A stretch of 64,000 nucleotides of DNA from JAEXOD01 sp937930275 (GTDB lineage Bacteria; Bacteroidota; Ignavibacteria; Ignavibacteriales; Melioribacteraceae): positions 62,001 to 126,000 of the forward strand of contig DAIMZL010000001.1 in NCBI GenBank assembly GCA_036733965.1. The letters are read 5' to 3'. A model generated the notes under the pieces. The model had not been told where the DNA came from and made no database searches. It saw nothing but the letters and a program-made list of their open reading frames with translations. Within the stretch, counting starts at the first letter, position 1. Every line of letters starts with the position of its first letter. This document shows, one piece after another, positions 9,352 to 18,245 of the stretch. The translations under genes and the position numbers were made by a program.

Positions 9352-10419
9352 ATGGAACTATATGTTTGTATAATGGCGGGGGGAGTAGGATCAAGATTTT
9401 GGCCCCGAAGTAAACAAAGAACACCAAAGCAATTATTAAAAATATTTAGCAATAATTCAATGATTTATGATACCGTAGAAAGGTTAAACGGTTTGGTAGA
9501 TAATGAAAAAATTTATGTAGTTACAAATAAAGTTCAAAAAGATAAAATTGAGGAAGAATTACCTTTTATTCCTAAGGAAAATATTATTGCAGAACCTTAT
9601 GGAAAAAATACTGCTGCTTGCATAGGGTTAGCATCCGTTATTATTGAAAAAAAGAGTAAAGATGCTGTTGTTCTTACTTTACCGGCAGACCATTTAATTA
9701 AAAACGGGGTTGAATTTAGACAAATTTTAATTGAAGCTGCCGAATTTGCATATAATAAAAAAGGACTGGTTACAATAGGAATTAATCCTACAAGGCCTGA
9801 AACAGGTTACGGTTATATACAAATAAATGAAGAGATTGTAGAAAAAAATATTCACAAAGTGCTTACTTTTGCCGAAAAACCAAATCTTGCCACTGCCGAA
9901 AGATTTTTAGAATCCGGGGATTTTATGTGGAATAGCGGAATGTTTATTTGGAGAGTGGATACTATTCTTAAAGAATTTAAAATGTACATGGGAGAACTTT
10001 ATACGGGATTACAAGAAATTGCATCTGTACTTGATACCGATGACTATGATACTGTTTTACCCCAAATTTACAGTAAATTAAAAAGTGTATCTATAGATTA
10101 CGGAATAATGGAAAAATCAAATAATGTATATTTAATAAAAGCTAATTTTGATTGGAATGACGTAGGAAGCTGGGAAGCAGTATATGAATTATCAAATAAA
10201 GATAATTTTGGAAATGCAATTACCGGAGAAGCATATCTGGAGTCCACAGCCGGAAGTTTTATTTATAATCCTAAAAAGTTTACTGCCGTAATAGGACTTA
10301 AAGATGTTATTGTAATAGAAACAGACGATTCATTATTAATTTGTAATAGAAAAAATGCACAAGAAGTTAAAAATGTAGTTGATTATTTAAAAATGAGCAA
10401 TAAAACTAATTTAATATAA
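9352..10419 (+). CDS. manC: Mannose-1-phosphate guanylyltransferase
   Basis: A 355-residue nucleotidyltransferase that makes GDP-mannose from mannose-1-phosphate and GTP. The N-terminus has MAGGVGSRFWPRS and TPKQLLKI, the nucleotide-sugar pyrophosphorylase signature. LPADHLI (near 105), FAEKPN and DYGIMEK with DWNDVGSW near 265-275 are characteristic of the GMP branch rather than glucose-1-phosphate enzymes. It is the short form without the C-terminal phosphomannose isomerase (cupin) domain. GDP-mannose would feed glycan or lipopolysaccharide synthesis. The stop overlaps the next start by one base. The symbol is by function, since orthology to manC was not tested. Confidence 0.9.
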   Translation: MELYVCIMAGGVGSRFWPRSKQRTPKQLLKIFSNNSMIYDTVERLNGLVDNEKIYVVTNKVQKDKIEEELPFIPKENIIAEPYGKNTAACIGLASVIIEKKSKDAVVLTLPADHLIKNGVEFRQILIEAAEFAYNKKGLVTIGINPTRPETGYGYIQINEEIVEKNIHKVLTFAEKPNLATAERFLESGDFMWNSGMFIWRVDTILKEFKMYMGELYTGLQEIASVLDTDDYDTVLPQIYSKLKSVSIDYGIMEKSNNVYLIKANFDWNDVGSWEAVYELSNKDNFGNAITGEAYLESTAGSFIYNPKKFTAVIGLKDVIVIETDDSLLICNRKNAQEVKNVVDYLKMSNKTNLI

Positions 10420-11072
10420 TGAAAAAACTAATAACAGAACTTGATATAATTAATTTTCTTAAAACCGGTTTCAAGGTTTTATTTGTAGATGAAAACACAA
10501 TTTTAACTCCGTTAGCCAAAGATAAGATAAAAGAAAGTAATATTGAGTTAAGTTTTGGTAAAAAGGTTGAGAGTTTACCCCAAATAAGTGCTAAATTAAA
10601 TTTTGTGGGTAATCTTAAATGTGCAATAGGTTCCGACCATACTGGTTTTGCTGCTAAGGAGATTGTTAAAAAATTTCTTATAACAAAAAACTACATAATT
10701 GAAGATGTGGGAACGTATTCTGATAAATCGTGTGATTATCCCGATTTTGCATTTGAAGTTGCCAAAAAAGTAGCTACAAACAAAGTAGATTTTGGAATTG
10801 TTTTGGATGCAACCGGAATTCCTTCTGCAATTACTGCAAATAAATTGCCCGGAATTAGGGCTGCAACTTGTTATAATGAGTTTTCGGCAAGGAGCAGTCG
10901 TGAACATAATAATGCAAACATTATAGTTCTTGGCGCAAAGATGCTTGGAGATGAACTGATAAAGAGTATTTTGGATGTTTGGCTTACTTCCTCTTTTTTG
11001 GGTGAAAGACATCAAAAAAGGCTTGATAAAATAAGCAAAATTGAAGAACACTTTTTAAACAAAACATTGTAA
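10419..11072 (+). CDS. RpiB/LacAB-family sugar-phosphate isomerase-like protein with N-terminal extension
   Basis: A 217-residue protein. Residues about 68-205 match RpiB: IGSDHTGFAAKE (active-site Asp-His), DVGTYSDKSCDYPDFA, then DATGIPSAITANKLPGIRAA and NANIIVLG. RpiB interconverts ribose-5-phosphate and ribulose-5-phosphate. The active-site cysteine of classical RpiB (in the CGTG motif) is replaced by Ala in DATG, so the proton-transfer chemistry must differ or the substrate is different. The first 65 residues are extra and include LTPLAKDKIKESNI, which resembles N-terminal tags seen on proteins linked to microcompartments; that likeness is from memory. Co-transcribed with manC and pyrK. 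Confidence 0.75.
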   Translation: MKKLITELDIINFLKTGFKVLFVDENTILTPLAKDKIKESNIELSFGKKVESLPQISAKLNFVGNLKCAIGSDHTGFAAKEIVKKFLITKNYIIEDVGTYSDKSCDYPDFAFEVAKKVATNKVDFGIVLDATGIPSAITANKLPGIRAATCYNEFSARSSREHNNANIIVLGAKMLGDELIKSILDVWLTSSFLGERHQKRLDKISKIEEHFLNKTL

Positions 11073-11082
11073 TAGGATTAAA

Positions 11083-11838
11083 GTGAATCAGCATTTTGGC
11101 AAAATTACCGAAAATAGACAATTAACAAATTCAACTTTTATTCTTAGTTGCTCGGCAGAAAAACTTGCCAAAGTTATTAAACCGGGTCAATTTTGCAATG
11201 TAAAAGTTAATGATTCCTATTTGCCATTGTTAAGACGTCCTTTTAGTATTTGTGATGTTAAAGATGATGTTATTTCGTTTATGATTAACATTAAAGGAAT
11301 TGGTACAGAAATTTTATCACAAAAAAGAATAGGGGATAATTTAGATATTTTAGGTCCTTTTGGCAATTCTTTCGGAATTAACGATGAATATGATACTGCA
11401 ATAATTATTGCGGGAGGAATAGGCATTGCACCGTTTCCATTTTTTGTTAAAAATTTGAAAGGGAAAAGAATAAAAGCATATTTTGGATTTAGAAACAAAG
11501 ACGAAATAATTGACATTGGGATTAAAAACGCATTAGTTTCTACAGATGACGGTTCGTACGGAATAAAAGGAACGGTATTAGATTTATTAAATAAAGATTT
11601 ATTTAGCTTTGTGAATGAAAAGTTTAAAATATTTGCATGCGGACCAACGGCAATGCTTAAAGCTGTTCAAAATTTTTGCCTAAATAATAATATAAAAGGG
11701 GAGATTTCAACTGAAAGCGTAATGGCTTGCGGTTTTGGAATTTGCCAGGGATGTGTAATTGATACACATGATGAAGATAAATATAAACTTGTTTGTAAAG
11801 ACGGACCAATATTTAATATTACGGAAGTAAAATTATGA
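11083..11838 (+). CDS. pyrK: Dihydroorotate dehydrogenase electron-transfer subunit
   Basis: A 251-residue flavin and iron-sulfur protein that passes electrons from PyrD to NAD+. RRPFSI near residue 47 binds FAD, and IAGGIGIAPFPF near 109 is the NAD-binding loop. The C-terminus has ACGFGICQGC followed by a fourth cysteine in YKLVCKDGP, the [2Fe-2S] pattern. It starts with GTG at 11083, six bases after AGGA. Its stop overlaps the pyrD start (ATGA). The pair defines a class 1B, NAD-dependent dihydroorotate dehydrogenase. Confidence 0.95.
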   Translation: MNQHFGKITENRQLTNSTFILSCSAEKLAKVIKPGQFCNVKVNDSYLPLLRRPFSICDVKDDVISFMINIKGIGTEILSQKRIGDNLDILGPFGNSFGINDEYDTAIIIAGGIGIAPFPFFVKNLKGKRIKAYFGFRNKDEIIDIGIKNALVSTDDGSYGIKGTVLDLLNKDLFSFVNEKFKIFACGPTAMLKAVQNFCLNNNIKGEISTESVMACGFGICQGCVIDTHDEDKYKLVCKDGPIFNITEVKL

Positions 11839-12752
11839 GTGAAGTGGATTTATCTATTAAAATAGGTAACTTAAATTTTAAGAGCCCAGTTTTACTTGCT
11901 TCCGGTACAGTAGGTTATGGATATGAGATAGCAAATTTTGTGGATTTTGAAAAACTTGGGGGTATTGTAACTAAATCGGTTTCGCTAAAACCAAGAAAAG
12001 GAAATAGACCCCAAAGAATAGTTGAAACTACGGCAGGTATGTTAAATGCAATCGGACTGGCAAATGTAGGAATTGATGATTTTATTAATGATAAAATCCC
12101 TTTTTTAGAAACACTTAATACAAACGTAATTTGCAATGTTGCAGCCGGAACAGTTGATGAATATTGTGAATGCGTGAAAATATTGGATGAACAAAAAGTT
12201 ATAAAAGCATTCGAGATAAATATATCATGTCCAAATGTTAAAGAAGGAGGATTAATATTTGGAAATGATATTAATTATGCATCTATAATTACTGATAGGG
12301 TTAGAAGTGTAACAAAGAAACCTATTATTCTTAAGCTTTCACCAAATACTGCGAATATTGCAGAATTTGCCAGAGCAGCAAAAGAAAACGGTGCTGATGC
12401 GGTTAGTGCAATAAATACTTTAGTCGGAGCTGCTTTTGATATTTATTCAAAAAAGCCTAAATTGACGAATATAACAGGGGGATTATCGGGTCCGGCAATT
12501 AAACCGGTTGCTATTGCAAAAGTTTTTGAAATTAGCAGAAAGGTTAATATCCCTATTATTGGTATCGGCGGAATTTGTGATTATAAAGATGTAGTTGAGT
12601 TTATGATTGCAGGTGCTACTGCTATACAGTTGGGCACGATAAATTTTGTAAATCCTTATGCCTCAAACGAAATATATGATAACTTAATTAAGTTTTGTAA
12701 CAACCAATCAATAAATAAAATTTCTTCTTTAACTGCCTCATACATTATTTAA
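11835..12752 (+). CDS. pyrD: Dihydroorotate dehydrogenase, class 1B catalytic subunit
   Basis: A 305-residue FMN enzyme of pyrimidine synthesis. It shows LLASGTVGYG, NISCPNVKEGG with the substrate-binding asparagines, VKLSPN-like ILKLSPN, INTLVGAAFD and the GIGGI phosphate-binding loop near the C-terminus. The catalytic base of class 1 enzymes is a cysteine that sits at the NVAAGTVDEYCE loop region. The four-base overlap with pyrK supports a stoichiometric complex. The stop shares one base with folC. Confidence 0.95.
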   Translation: MSEVDLSIKIGNLNFKSPVLLASGTVGYGYEIANFVDFEKLGGIVTKSVSLKPRKGNRPQRIVETTAGMLNAIGLANVGIDDFINDKIPFLETLNTNVICNVAAGTVDEYCECVKILDEQKVIKAFEINISCPNVKEGGLIFGNDINYASIITDRVRSVTKKPIILKLSPNTANIAEFARAAKENGADAVSAINTLVGAAFDIYSKKPKLTNITGGLSGPAIKPVAIAKVFEISRKVNIPIIGIGGICDYKDVVEFMIAGATAIQLGTINFVNPYASNEIYDNLIKFCNNQSINKISSLTASYII

Positions 12753-14041
12753 TGGATATTGAAACAATATTAGGGAAAATATACTCCCTACACCAATTCG
12801 ACATTAAATTGGGATTAGAAAAAATAACAAATTTGTTAAACTTTTTAGGAAATCCGCAAAAAAAGTTTAAGACAATCCATATTGCCGGTTCAAACGGAAA
12901 AGGGAGCGTTTCGTCATATATATCAAGCATTTTGTATGAAGCCGGATATAAAGTAGGCTTATATACTTCTCCCCATTTAATCAAGTTTAATGAACGAATA
13001 AGAATAAACGGAATAGAGATAGATAATGAATACATTATTAAATTTATTTCCGAAATTGACGAATATATAAAAATTAATAAACCCACTTTTTTTGAAATTA
13101 CTACTGCATTAGCATTTAAGTATTTTGCTGATAATAATATTGAAATTGGAGTAATAGAAACAGGTTTAGGCGGAAGACTTGATGCTACAAATGTATTAAA
13201 TCCATTGGCTACGGTTATTACTACAATCAGTTTGGAACATACCAACATACTGGGAGATAGTCTAAAACAAATTGCTTATGAAAAGGGGGGAATAATTAAA
13301 AATGATACTAAATGTTTTTTAGGGTTATTAGAACAAGAAGCTGAAGAAGAGTTATTAAAAATTTGTGATGAAAAACATAGTTATCCTTTTTTACTAAAAA
13401 ATAGTATTGCTTTTTATCAAAATATTTGTAATATTAACACAAAGAATTTTAATTTTCATATTTATAACCCGGTTTTAAAAGGAATCCATCAGTATTATAA
13501 TTTATCCTTGGCAATTTTAACTGTTGTCGAAACTTTAGGAATTACCGGAAGCAGTGTTTTGCACAAAGGAATTATCAATGTTCTTAAAAATAGTCGGTTA
13601 CAGGGTCGATACGAAACAATAAACTTTAGCCCGCAAATTATTTTGGAAGCAGCTCACAATACCGAAAGTATTAACGCATTTGTTAATACATTTGAAAAAG
13701 AAAAAATAAATTTCAAAAAAAAATCGGTGATTTTTGGTGTTATGAAAGATAAAAATATTACCGAAATGCTAATTAAACTAAAGCCTCTTTTCAATTCGTT
13801 TTATTTTGTTAATGTAGCTTACGAAAGAGCCGAAAAAGCTGAAAATTTAATGGAAATAGCAAAAAAAGTGGGAATTAACGGAGAAATTTTAGATAATCCT
13901 ATTAATTTTATATCCGAATACAAAAATAATACACAAGTCAAGGATAATTGTTTAGTAATATTAGGCAGTATATACTTACTTGGTGAAATAAAAAATCAAT
14001 TAATAAATAAAAATATAATTAACAATACAAAATTTAATTAA
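12752..14041 (+). CDS. folC: Folylpolyglutamate synthase / dihydrofolate synthase
   Basis: A 429-residue ATP-dependent ligase of the Mur ligase superfamily that adds glutamate to folates, and often to dihydropteroate. The P-loop GSNGKGS lies near residue 48, followed by YTSPHL, FNERIRING, ETGLGGRLDATN and EHTNILG. The C-terminal domain has LEAAHN and GVMKDKN. All usual motifs are present at normal length. It directly follows pyrD and is 24 bases before rho. GTP cyclohydrolase for the pterin ring is elsewhere in the window (21855). Confidence 0.94.
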   Translation: MDIETILGKIYSLHQFDIKLGLEKITNLLNFLGNPQKKFKTIHIAGSNGKGSVSSYISSILYEAGYKVGLYTSPHLIKFNERIRINGIEIDNEYIIKFISEIDEYIKINKPTFFEITTALAFKYFADNNIEIGVIETGLGGRLDATNVLNPLATVITTISLEHTNILGDSLKQIAYEKGGIIKNDTKCFLGLLEQEAEEELLKICDEKHSYPFLLKNSIAFYQNICNINTKNFNFHIYNPVLKGIHQYYNLSLAILTVVETLGITGSSVLHKGIINVLKNSRLQGRYETINFSPQIILEAAHNTESINAFVNTFEKEKINFKKKSVIFGVMKDKNITEMLIKLKPLFNSFYFVNVAYERAEKAENLMEIAKKVGINGEILDNPINFISEYKNNTQVKDNCLVILGSIYLLGEIKNQLINKNIINNTKFN

Positions 14042-14065
14042 TAACAAAATAAGTAAAGGTTCAGT

Positions 14066-15322
14066 ATGATTCAAATGGATATTTCCGAACTCCAATCAAA
14101 AAAAATTGTGGATTTGTACAAAATAGCTAAAGATGTCGGAATAGGCGGTTATAGTGAGTATCGTAAACAAGAATTGATATTCAAAATATTAGAAGCTCAA
14201 TCACAAAAAGACGGAATGACTTTTTCTAAAGGCGTTCTTGAAGTATTGGGGGACGGATACGGATTTTTACGTTCGTCTGATTATAATTATTTACCATCTC
14301 CGGATGATATATATGTATCACCTTCTCAAATTAAAAGATTTGGTTTAAGAACGGGTGATTATATAAGAGGACAGGTGCGCTCTCCGAAAGACGGAGAAAG
14401 ATTTTTTGCGTTATTGCGTGTTGAATCGGTTAACGGTAAAAATCCGGAAGAGATTAAAGAAAGAACCTTGTTTGATAATTTAACTCCTCTTTATCCTACC
14501 AAAAGAATAAAATTAGAAAGTGTTCCGGGCGAGTATTCAATGCGTGTTATGGATTTACTTTCACCTATAGGAAAGGGACAACGTGGTTTGATTGTATCAC
14601 CACCTAAAAGCGGTAAAACAATACTTTTACAAAAGATAGCAAACTCAATAACACGTAACCACCCGGAAATTAAGTTGATTATGCTATTAATTGACGAACG
14701 ACCTGAAGAAGTTACTGATATGCAGCGTTCAGTTCAGGCAGAAGTTATTAGTTCTACTTTTGACGAACCTGCTGAAAGACACGTTCAAGTAGCAAATATG
14801 GTGATTGAAAAGGCAAAAAGAATGGTAGAAGCAGGAGATGATGTTGTGATACTATTAGACAGTATTACTCGTTTAGCACGTGCCCATAATACAGTAATTC
14901 CGCATAGCGGAAGAATTCTTTCCGGCGGTGTTGATTCCAATGCACTTCACAAACCAAAAAGATTTTTTGGCTCGGCACGTAACATTGAAGAAGGGGGAAG
15001 TTTAACTATTATTGCAACTGCTCTAATTGATACCGGTAGCCGTATGGACGAAGTTATTTTTGAAGAATTTAAAGGTACTGGTAACATGGAAGTGGTTCTT
15101 GACCGTGATTTAGCTGATAGAAGAGTATTTCCTGCAATAGATGTAAATAGATCCGGAACCAGAAAAGAAGAATTATTATTAAAAGAAGAAGAACTAAATA
15201 AAATATGGATTTTAAGAAAAATTCTAAGCGATTTTGATCCGATAGAAGCTATGGAATTTTTATTAGATAAAATGAGAGGAACAAAAAATAATAAAGAGTT
15301 TTTAAACAGTATGAATAACTAA
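14066..15322 (+). CDS. rho: Transcription termination factor Rho
   Basis: A 418-residue hexameric RNA helicase that ends transcription. The N-terminal Rho-N helical region (residues 1-45) is followed by the RNA-binding cold-shock-like domain (LEVLGDGYGFLRS), then the ATPase: P-loop PPKSGKT near residue 178, LIDERPEEVTDM, LLDSITRLARA and the Q- and R-loop region. The length equals the compact E. coli form, with no large N-terminal insertion as seen in some Bacteroidota. The start at 14066 gives MIQMDI; a second ATG three codons on is possible. Rho in this operon could feed back on upstream genes, but nothing in the sequence shows this. Confidence 0.96.
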   Translation: MIQMDISELQSKKIVDLYKIAKDVGIGGYSEYRKQELIFKILEAQSQKDGMTFSKGVLEVLGDGYGFLRSSDYNYLPSPDDIYVSPSQIKRFGLRTGDYIRGQVRSPKDGERFFALLRVESVNGKNPEEIKERTLFDNLTPLYPTKRIKLESVPGEYSMRVMDLLSPIGKGQRGLIVSPPKSGKTILLQKIANSITRNHPEIKLIMLLIDERPEEVTDMQRSVQAEVISSTFDEPAERHVQVANMVIEKAKRMVEAGDDVVILLDSITRLARAHNTVIPHSGRILSGGVDSNALHKPKRFFGSARNIEEGGSLTIIATALIDTGSRMDEVIFEEFKGTGNMEVVLDRDLADRRVFPAIDVNRSGTRKEELLLKEEELNKIWILRKILSDFDPIEAMEFLLDKMRGTKNNKEFLNSMNN

Positions 15323-15334
15323 AAAGTTATTAAA

Positions 15335-16561
15335 GTGAAAAAACTTACATACTTATTATTTCTATTTATTTCTTTTGTAATAACCGCTCAAGAAAAGACG
15401 GAGTATTTTGCAAAAATTAGTTTTGAAAACCATATAATAAAGAATAATGAACAGAACATATGTTTTATTTCATTTTCTTTACCGTATAATCAGTTAGTTT
15501 TTGTTAAAGAAGATTCACATTTTTTGAGCGGTTTTAGCGTCTCGTTCGAGATATTTGACGATAACGGATTTGTAAAAAGAGAATACGGAGACTTTAAAGT
15601 TACAACCGAAAATTACGAAAGTACAAACTCTGATTCTTTTTACGGAACCGGTTATACAAAAATAATCCTTCAGAACAAAAAGTATTCAATAAAACCATTT
15701 CTTTCCTTAAACAACACTAATTTAACCTTACCTTGCAATCCGATTAACTTAGATTTGTCTAATAAACTTGATTCATTATTGTTTATGCCAATAGCTATTA
15801 CCAAAGTTAAAGGTGGTTTAGCTCTATTAAATGAAGGGAATAAAATTAAATATGAAGAGGATAATTCATCATTATTGTTTTTATTTTACAATAGACCAGA
15901 AAGTGTAGATATAAAAATTTCGCAAAAAAATTTAATAGTTTATAGTGAAACTATTAAACCTCAGTTAGCTGGTGCAATTAAATATCAATTTGAAGATAAC
16001 TCGATTAATTTAAGCACTGATACGTCTTTTTCAAACTATTCGTTGTTTTTATTAAATAATGTAAATAGATTTATTGACGAAGGAGATTTTAAGGCGGAAA
16101 TAAATATTAACGGAAATAGCTTAAACTATTTATTAAAATCTGAATGGATAACAAAACCAAAAAGTTTAAACTATCCCGAGATAGTTATTGCAGCATTGGG
16201 TGTAATTTTACCTCAAGATACGATTTATAAGCTTAATAGAATAAAAGATGAAGATTTTTATTCAAAAGCTAAAGAGCTTTTTTTTAACAAATTTCCTTCC
16301 AAAAGTAAATTTAATAAGCAATTTAATGAATTTTTTACACGTGTAGATTATGCCGAAATCAACTACCGTTCATTAAAAGCTAAGTTAGGCGTTGAAAGTG
16401 ATAGAGGTATTATTTACATAAAGTACGGTGCTCCCGATTCTATAAATAGAGATTACAGAGCAAGAGACGATATAAGTGAAATATGGAATTATAAAGGCTT
16501 AAATAAAACATTTATATTTACCGATAAAACCGGAACCGGTGATTACGTTTTGGTGAGATAG
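15335..16561 (+). CDS. GWxTD-domain protein, exported
   Basis: A 408-residue protein with a clear signal peptide ending in ITAQ (about residue 19), so it is exported. The C-terminal 90 residues match the GWxTD domain family: an FFTRVDYAE segment, SDRGIIYIKYGAPD and IWNYKGL. The name-giving motif reads GVESD here, so the Trp is lost and Thr is Ser. The central region is beta-rich. GWxTD proteins are common in Ignavibacteria, Acidobacteria and relatives, but their function is unknown. Start is GTG, with a weak ribosome site. It lies 12 bases after rho and two before pdxA. Confidence 0.75.
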   Translation: MKKLTYLLFLFISFVITAQEKTEYFAKISFENHIIKNNEQNICFISFSLPYNQLVFVKEDSHFLSGFSVSFEIFDDNGFVKREYGDFKVTTENYESTNSDSFYGTGYTKIILQNKKYSIKPFLSLNNTNLTLPCNPINLDLSNKLDSLLFMPIAITKVKGGLALLNEGNKIKYEEDNSSLLFLFYNRPESVDIKISQKNLIVYSETIKPQLAGAIKYQFEDNSINLSTDTSFSNYSLFLLNNVNRFIDEGDFKAEININGNSLNYLLKSEWITKPKSLNYPEIVIAALGVILPQDTIYKLNRIKDEDFYSKAKELFFNKFPSKSKFNKQFNEFFTRVDYAEINYRSLKAKLGVESDRGIIYIKYGAPDSINRDYRARDDISEIWNYKGLNKTFIFTDKTGTGDYVLVR

Positions 16562-16563
16562 AT

Positions 16564-17538
16564 ATGGAATATATTACTGTTTCTTGCGGGGATACAAACG
16601 GAATTGGTCCGGAAATTGCAATTAAATTACTGGAAAAAAAATTTAATCACAAAATTATTTTATCAATTCCCGAAAACATTTTTTATTTTTATATAAAAAA
16701 TATTAATTCAAAAAGAAATTACTTCTTGATTAAGGGTGCATTTAACGAAGAAGCTAAAAGGCATAATTTAGTAGTAAATTTATTAGATAATGTTACTTTT
16801 GAACCGGGTAAACCAACTAAAGAATCCGGAAAAGCAAGCATTGAGTCAATTAACGAATCTTTAAAGTTAATTGATTTAGGAATTGCCTCCGGAATTGTAA
16901 CAGCTCCTATTTCAAAATATGCAATAAAACTTGCCGGCAATAGTTTTCCGGGGCATACTGAACTAATTGCTGATAGATATGGTATTAATATACCCGTCAT
17001 GACTTTTATTGCTCCAAAATTTCATGTCGCTTTAGTTACAATTCACGAACCGATAAAAAACGTGTCTAACTTAATCACAAAAGATAAGTTGTTAAATATT
17101 GTTGATATATTGAAGCAATTTTTAATAAATGATTTAAGAATTAAATCTCCACGTATCGCAGTACTTGGTTTAAATCCTCATGCGGGTGAAAACGGAGCGA
17201 TAGGGGATGAAGAAATTAATATTATTAATAAAGTAGTTGAAGGTGATTCTTCGTTATTTGGTCCTTTTGTACCTGATGCTTATTTTGGAGATAAAAAATT
17301 TAAAAATTTTGACATCACATTAGGTATGTACCATGATCAAGTATTGATCCCATTTAAATATATTGCATTTGATAAAGGGGTTAATTACACAGCCGGATTA
17401 CCGATTGTACGAACTTCTCCTGATCACGGGACTGCATATGATATTGCCGGTAAAATGTTAGCTAATGCAAACAGCATGATCTATGCCTTTAATGTGGCTT
17501 TAAGAATAATTAAAAACAGACGAAATGTTAGTAAATAA
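16564..17538 (+). CDS. pdxA: 4-hydroxythreonine-4-phosphate dehydrogenase
   Basis: A 324-residue NAD-dependent enzyme of the DXP-dependent pyridoxal-phosphate pathway. GDTNGIGPEI at the N-terminus, the metal-site region FPGHTELIADRYG, LGLNPHAGENG, MYHDQVLIPFK and TSPDHGTAYDIAG are all standard and include the three metal-binding histidines. Length is normal. The gene overlaps the following methyltransferase by 14 bases. Other pdx genes are not in the window. Alr, earlier in the same run, uses PLP. Confidence 0.95.
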   Translation: MEYITVSCGDTNGIGPEIAIKLLEKKFNHKIILSIPENIFYFYIKNINSKRNYFLIKGAFNEEAKRHNLVVNLLDNVTFEPGKPTKESGKASIESINESLKLIDLGIASGIVTAPISKYAIKLAGNSFPGHTELIADRYGINIPVMTFIAPKFHVALVTIHEPIKNVSNLITKDKLLNIVDILKQFLINDLRIKSPRIAVLGLNPHAGENGAIGDEEINIINKVVEGDSSLFGPFVPDAYFGDKKFKNFDITLGMYHDQVLIPFKYIAFDKGVNYTAGLPIVRTSPDHGTAYDIAGKMLANANSMIYAFNVALRIIKNRRNVSK

Positions 17539-18244
17539 CTATAAAATAGTTGCATCAATATATAATCATTTAATGAATGATATTGAATATGACTTGTGGG
17601 CGGAGTATATATATGATATTTATAAAAGCAATGTTAAAAAGGACGGATTTGTTTTAGAACTTGCTGCAGGTTGCGGAAATATAGCGGCTAAATTAACTAA
17701 TAAATTTAGTGAATTTATTATAACTGATAAATCGGATGCTATGCTGAAGTTATCGGAAGCTACCATACCCAAAATTTGCTGTGATATGAAAGACCTTCCT
17801 TTTAAAAATAAATTCAAGTTTATATATTCAACTTTTGATAGTGTTAATTATATTTTAGATTTTCCTTCATTAAAAAAATTTTTTTCACAAATTGAAAATA
17901 TGTTAGTTAAAGGTGGATGTTTTACTTTTGATGTTGCATTAGAAAATAATAGTTTTATAGTTGAAAAAGAATTGAATAGAGAAGGAGTATATAACGGATA
18001 TTTTTACTCACAAACCAACAAATATAACAGAAAGAAAAGAATACATGAAAATACTTTTTATATAATGGGACCAGACGGCAAGCATTATGAAGAAATTCAT
18101 TTGCAAAAAATTTACAAGTTTGAAGATTATTTTAAAGCTTTAGAAAATTCCAAGTTATATATAAAAGATTGTTTTAACTCTTTTTCATTTGATGATGCAA
18201 ATCCGGAAAATGAAAGAATACAGTTTGTTTTAATTAAGAGGTAA
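17525..18244 (+). CDS. Class I SAM-dependent methyltransferase
   Basis: A 239-residue Rossmann-fold methyltransferase. VLELAAGCGNIA near residue 40 is the SAM-binding glycine loop (motif I), FIITDKSDAML carries the acidic residue that binds the ribose, and IYSTFDSVNYIL matches motif IV. The C-terminal part has beta strands typical of small-molecule methyltransferases with an ENTFYI-like insertion. The substrate is unknown. Tight overlap with pdxA and a one-base gap to the ABC ATPase gene place it inside the operon. Confidence 0.8.
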   Translation: MLVNNYKIVASIYNHLMNDIEYDLWAEYIYDIYKSNVKKDGFVLELAAGCGNIAAKLTNKFSEFIITDKSDAMLKLSEATIPKICCDMKDLPFKNKFKFIYSTFDSVNYILDFPSLKKFFSQIENMLVKGGCFTFDVALENNSFIVEKELNREGVYNGYFYSQTNKYNRKKRIHENTFYIMGPDGKHYEEIHLQKIYKFEDYFKALENSKLYIKDCFNSFSFDDANPENERIQFVLIKR

Positions 18245-18245
18245 A

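Noticed and set aside
10596..11051. 151-codon minus-strand frame
   Set aside because: Shadow of the RpiB-like gene.
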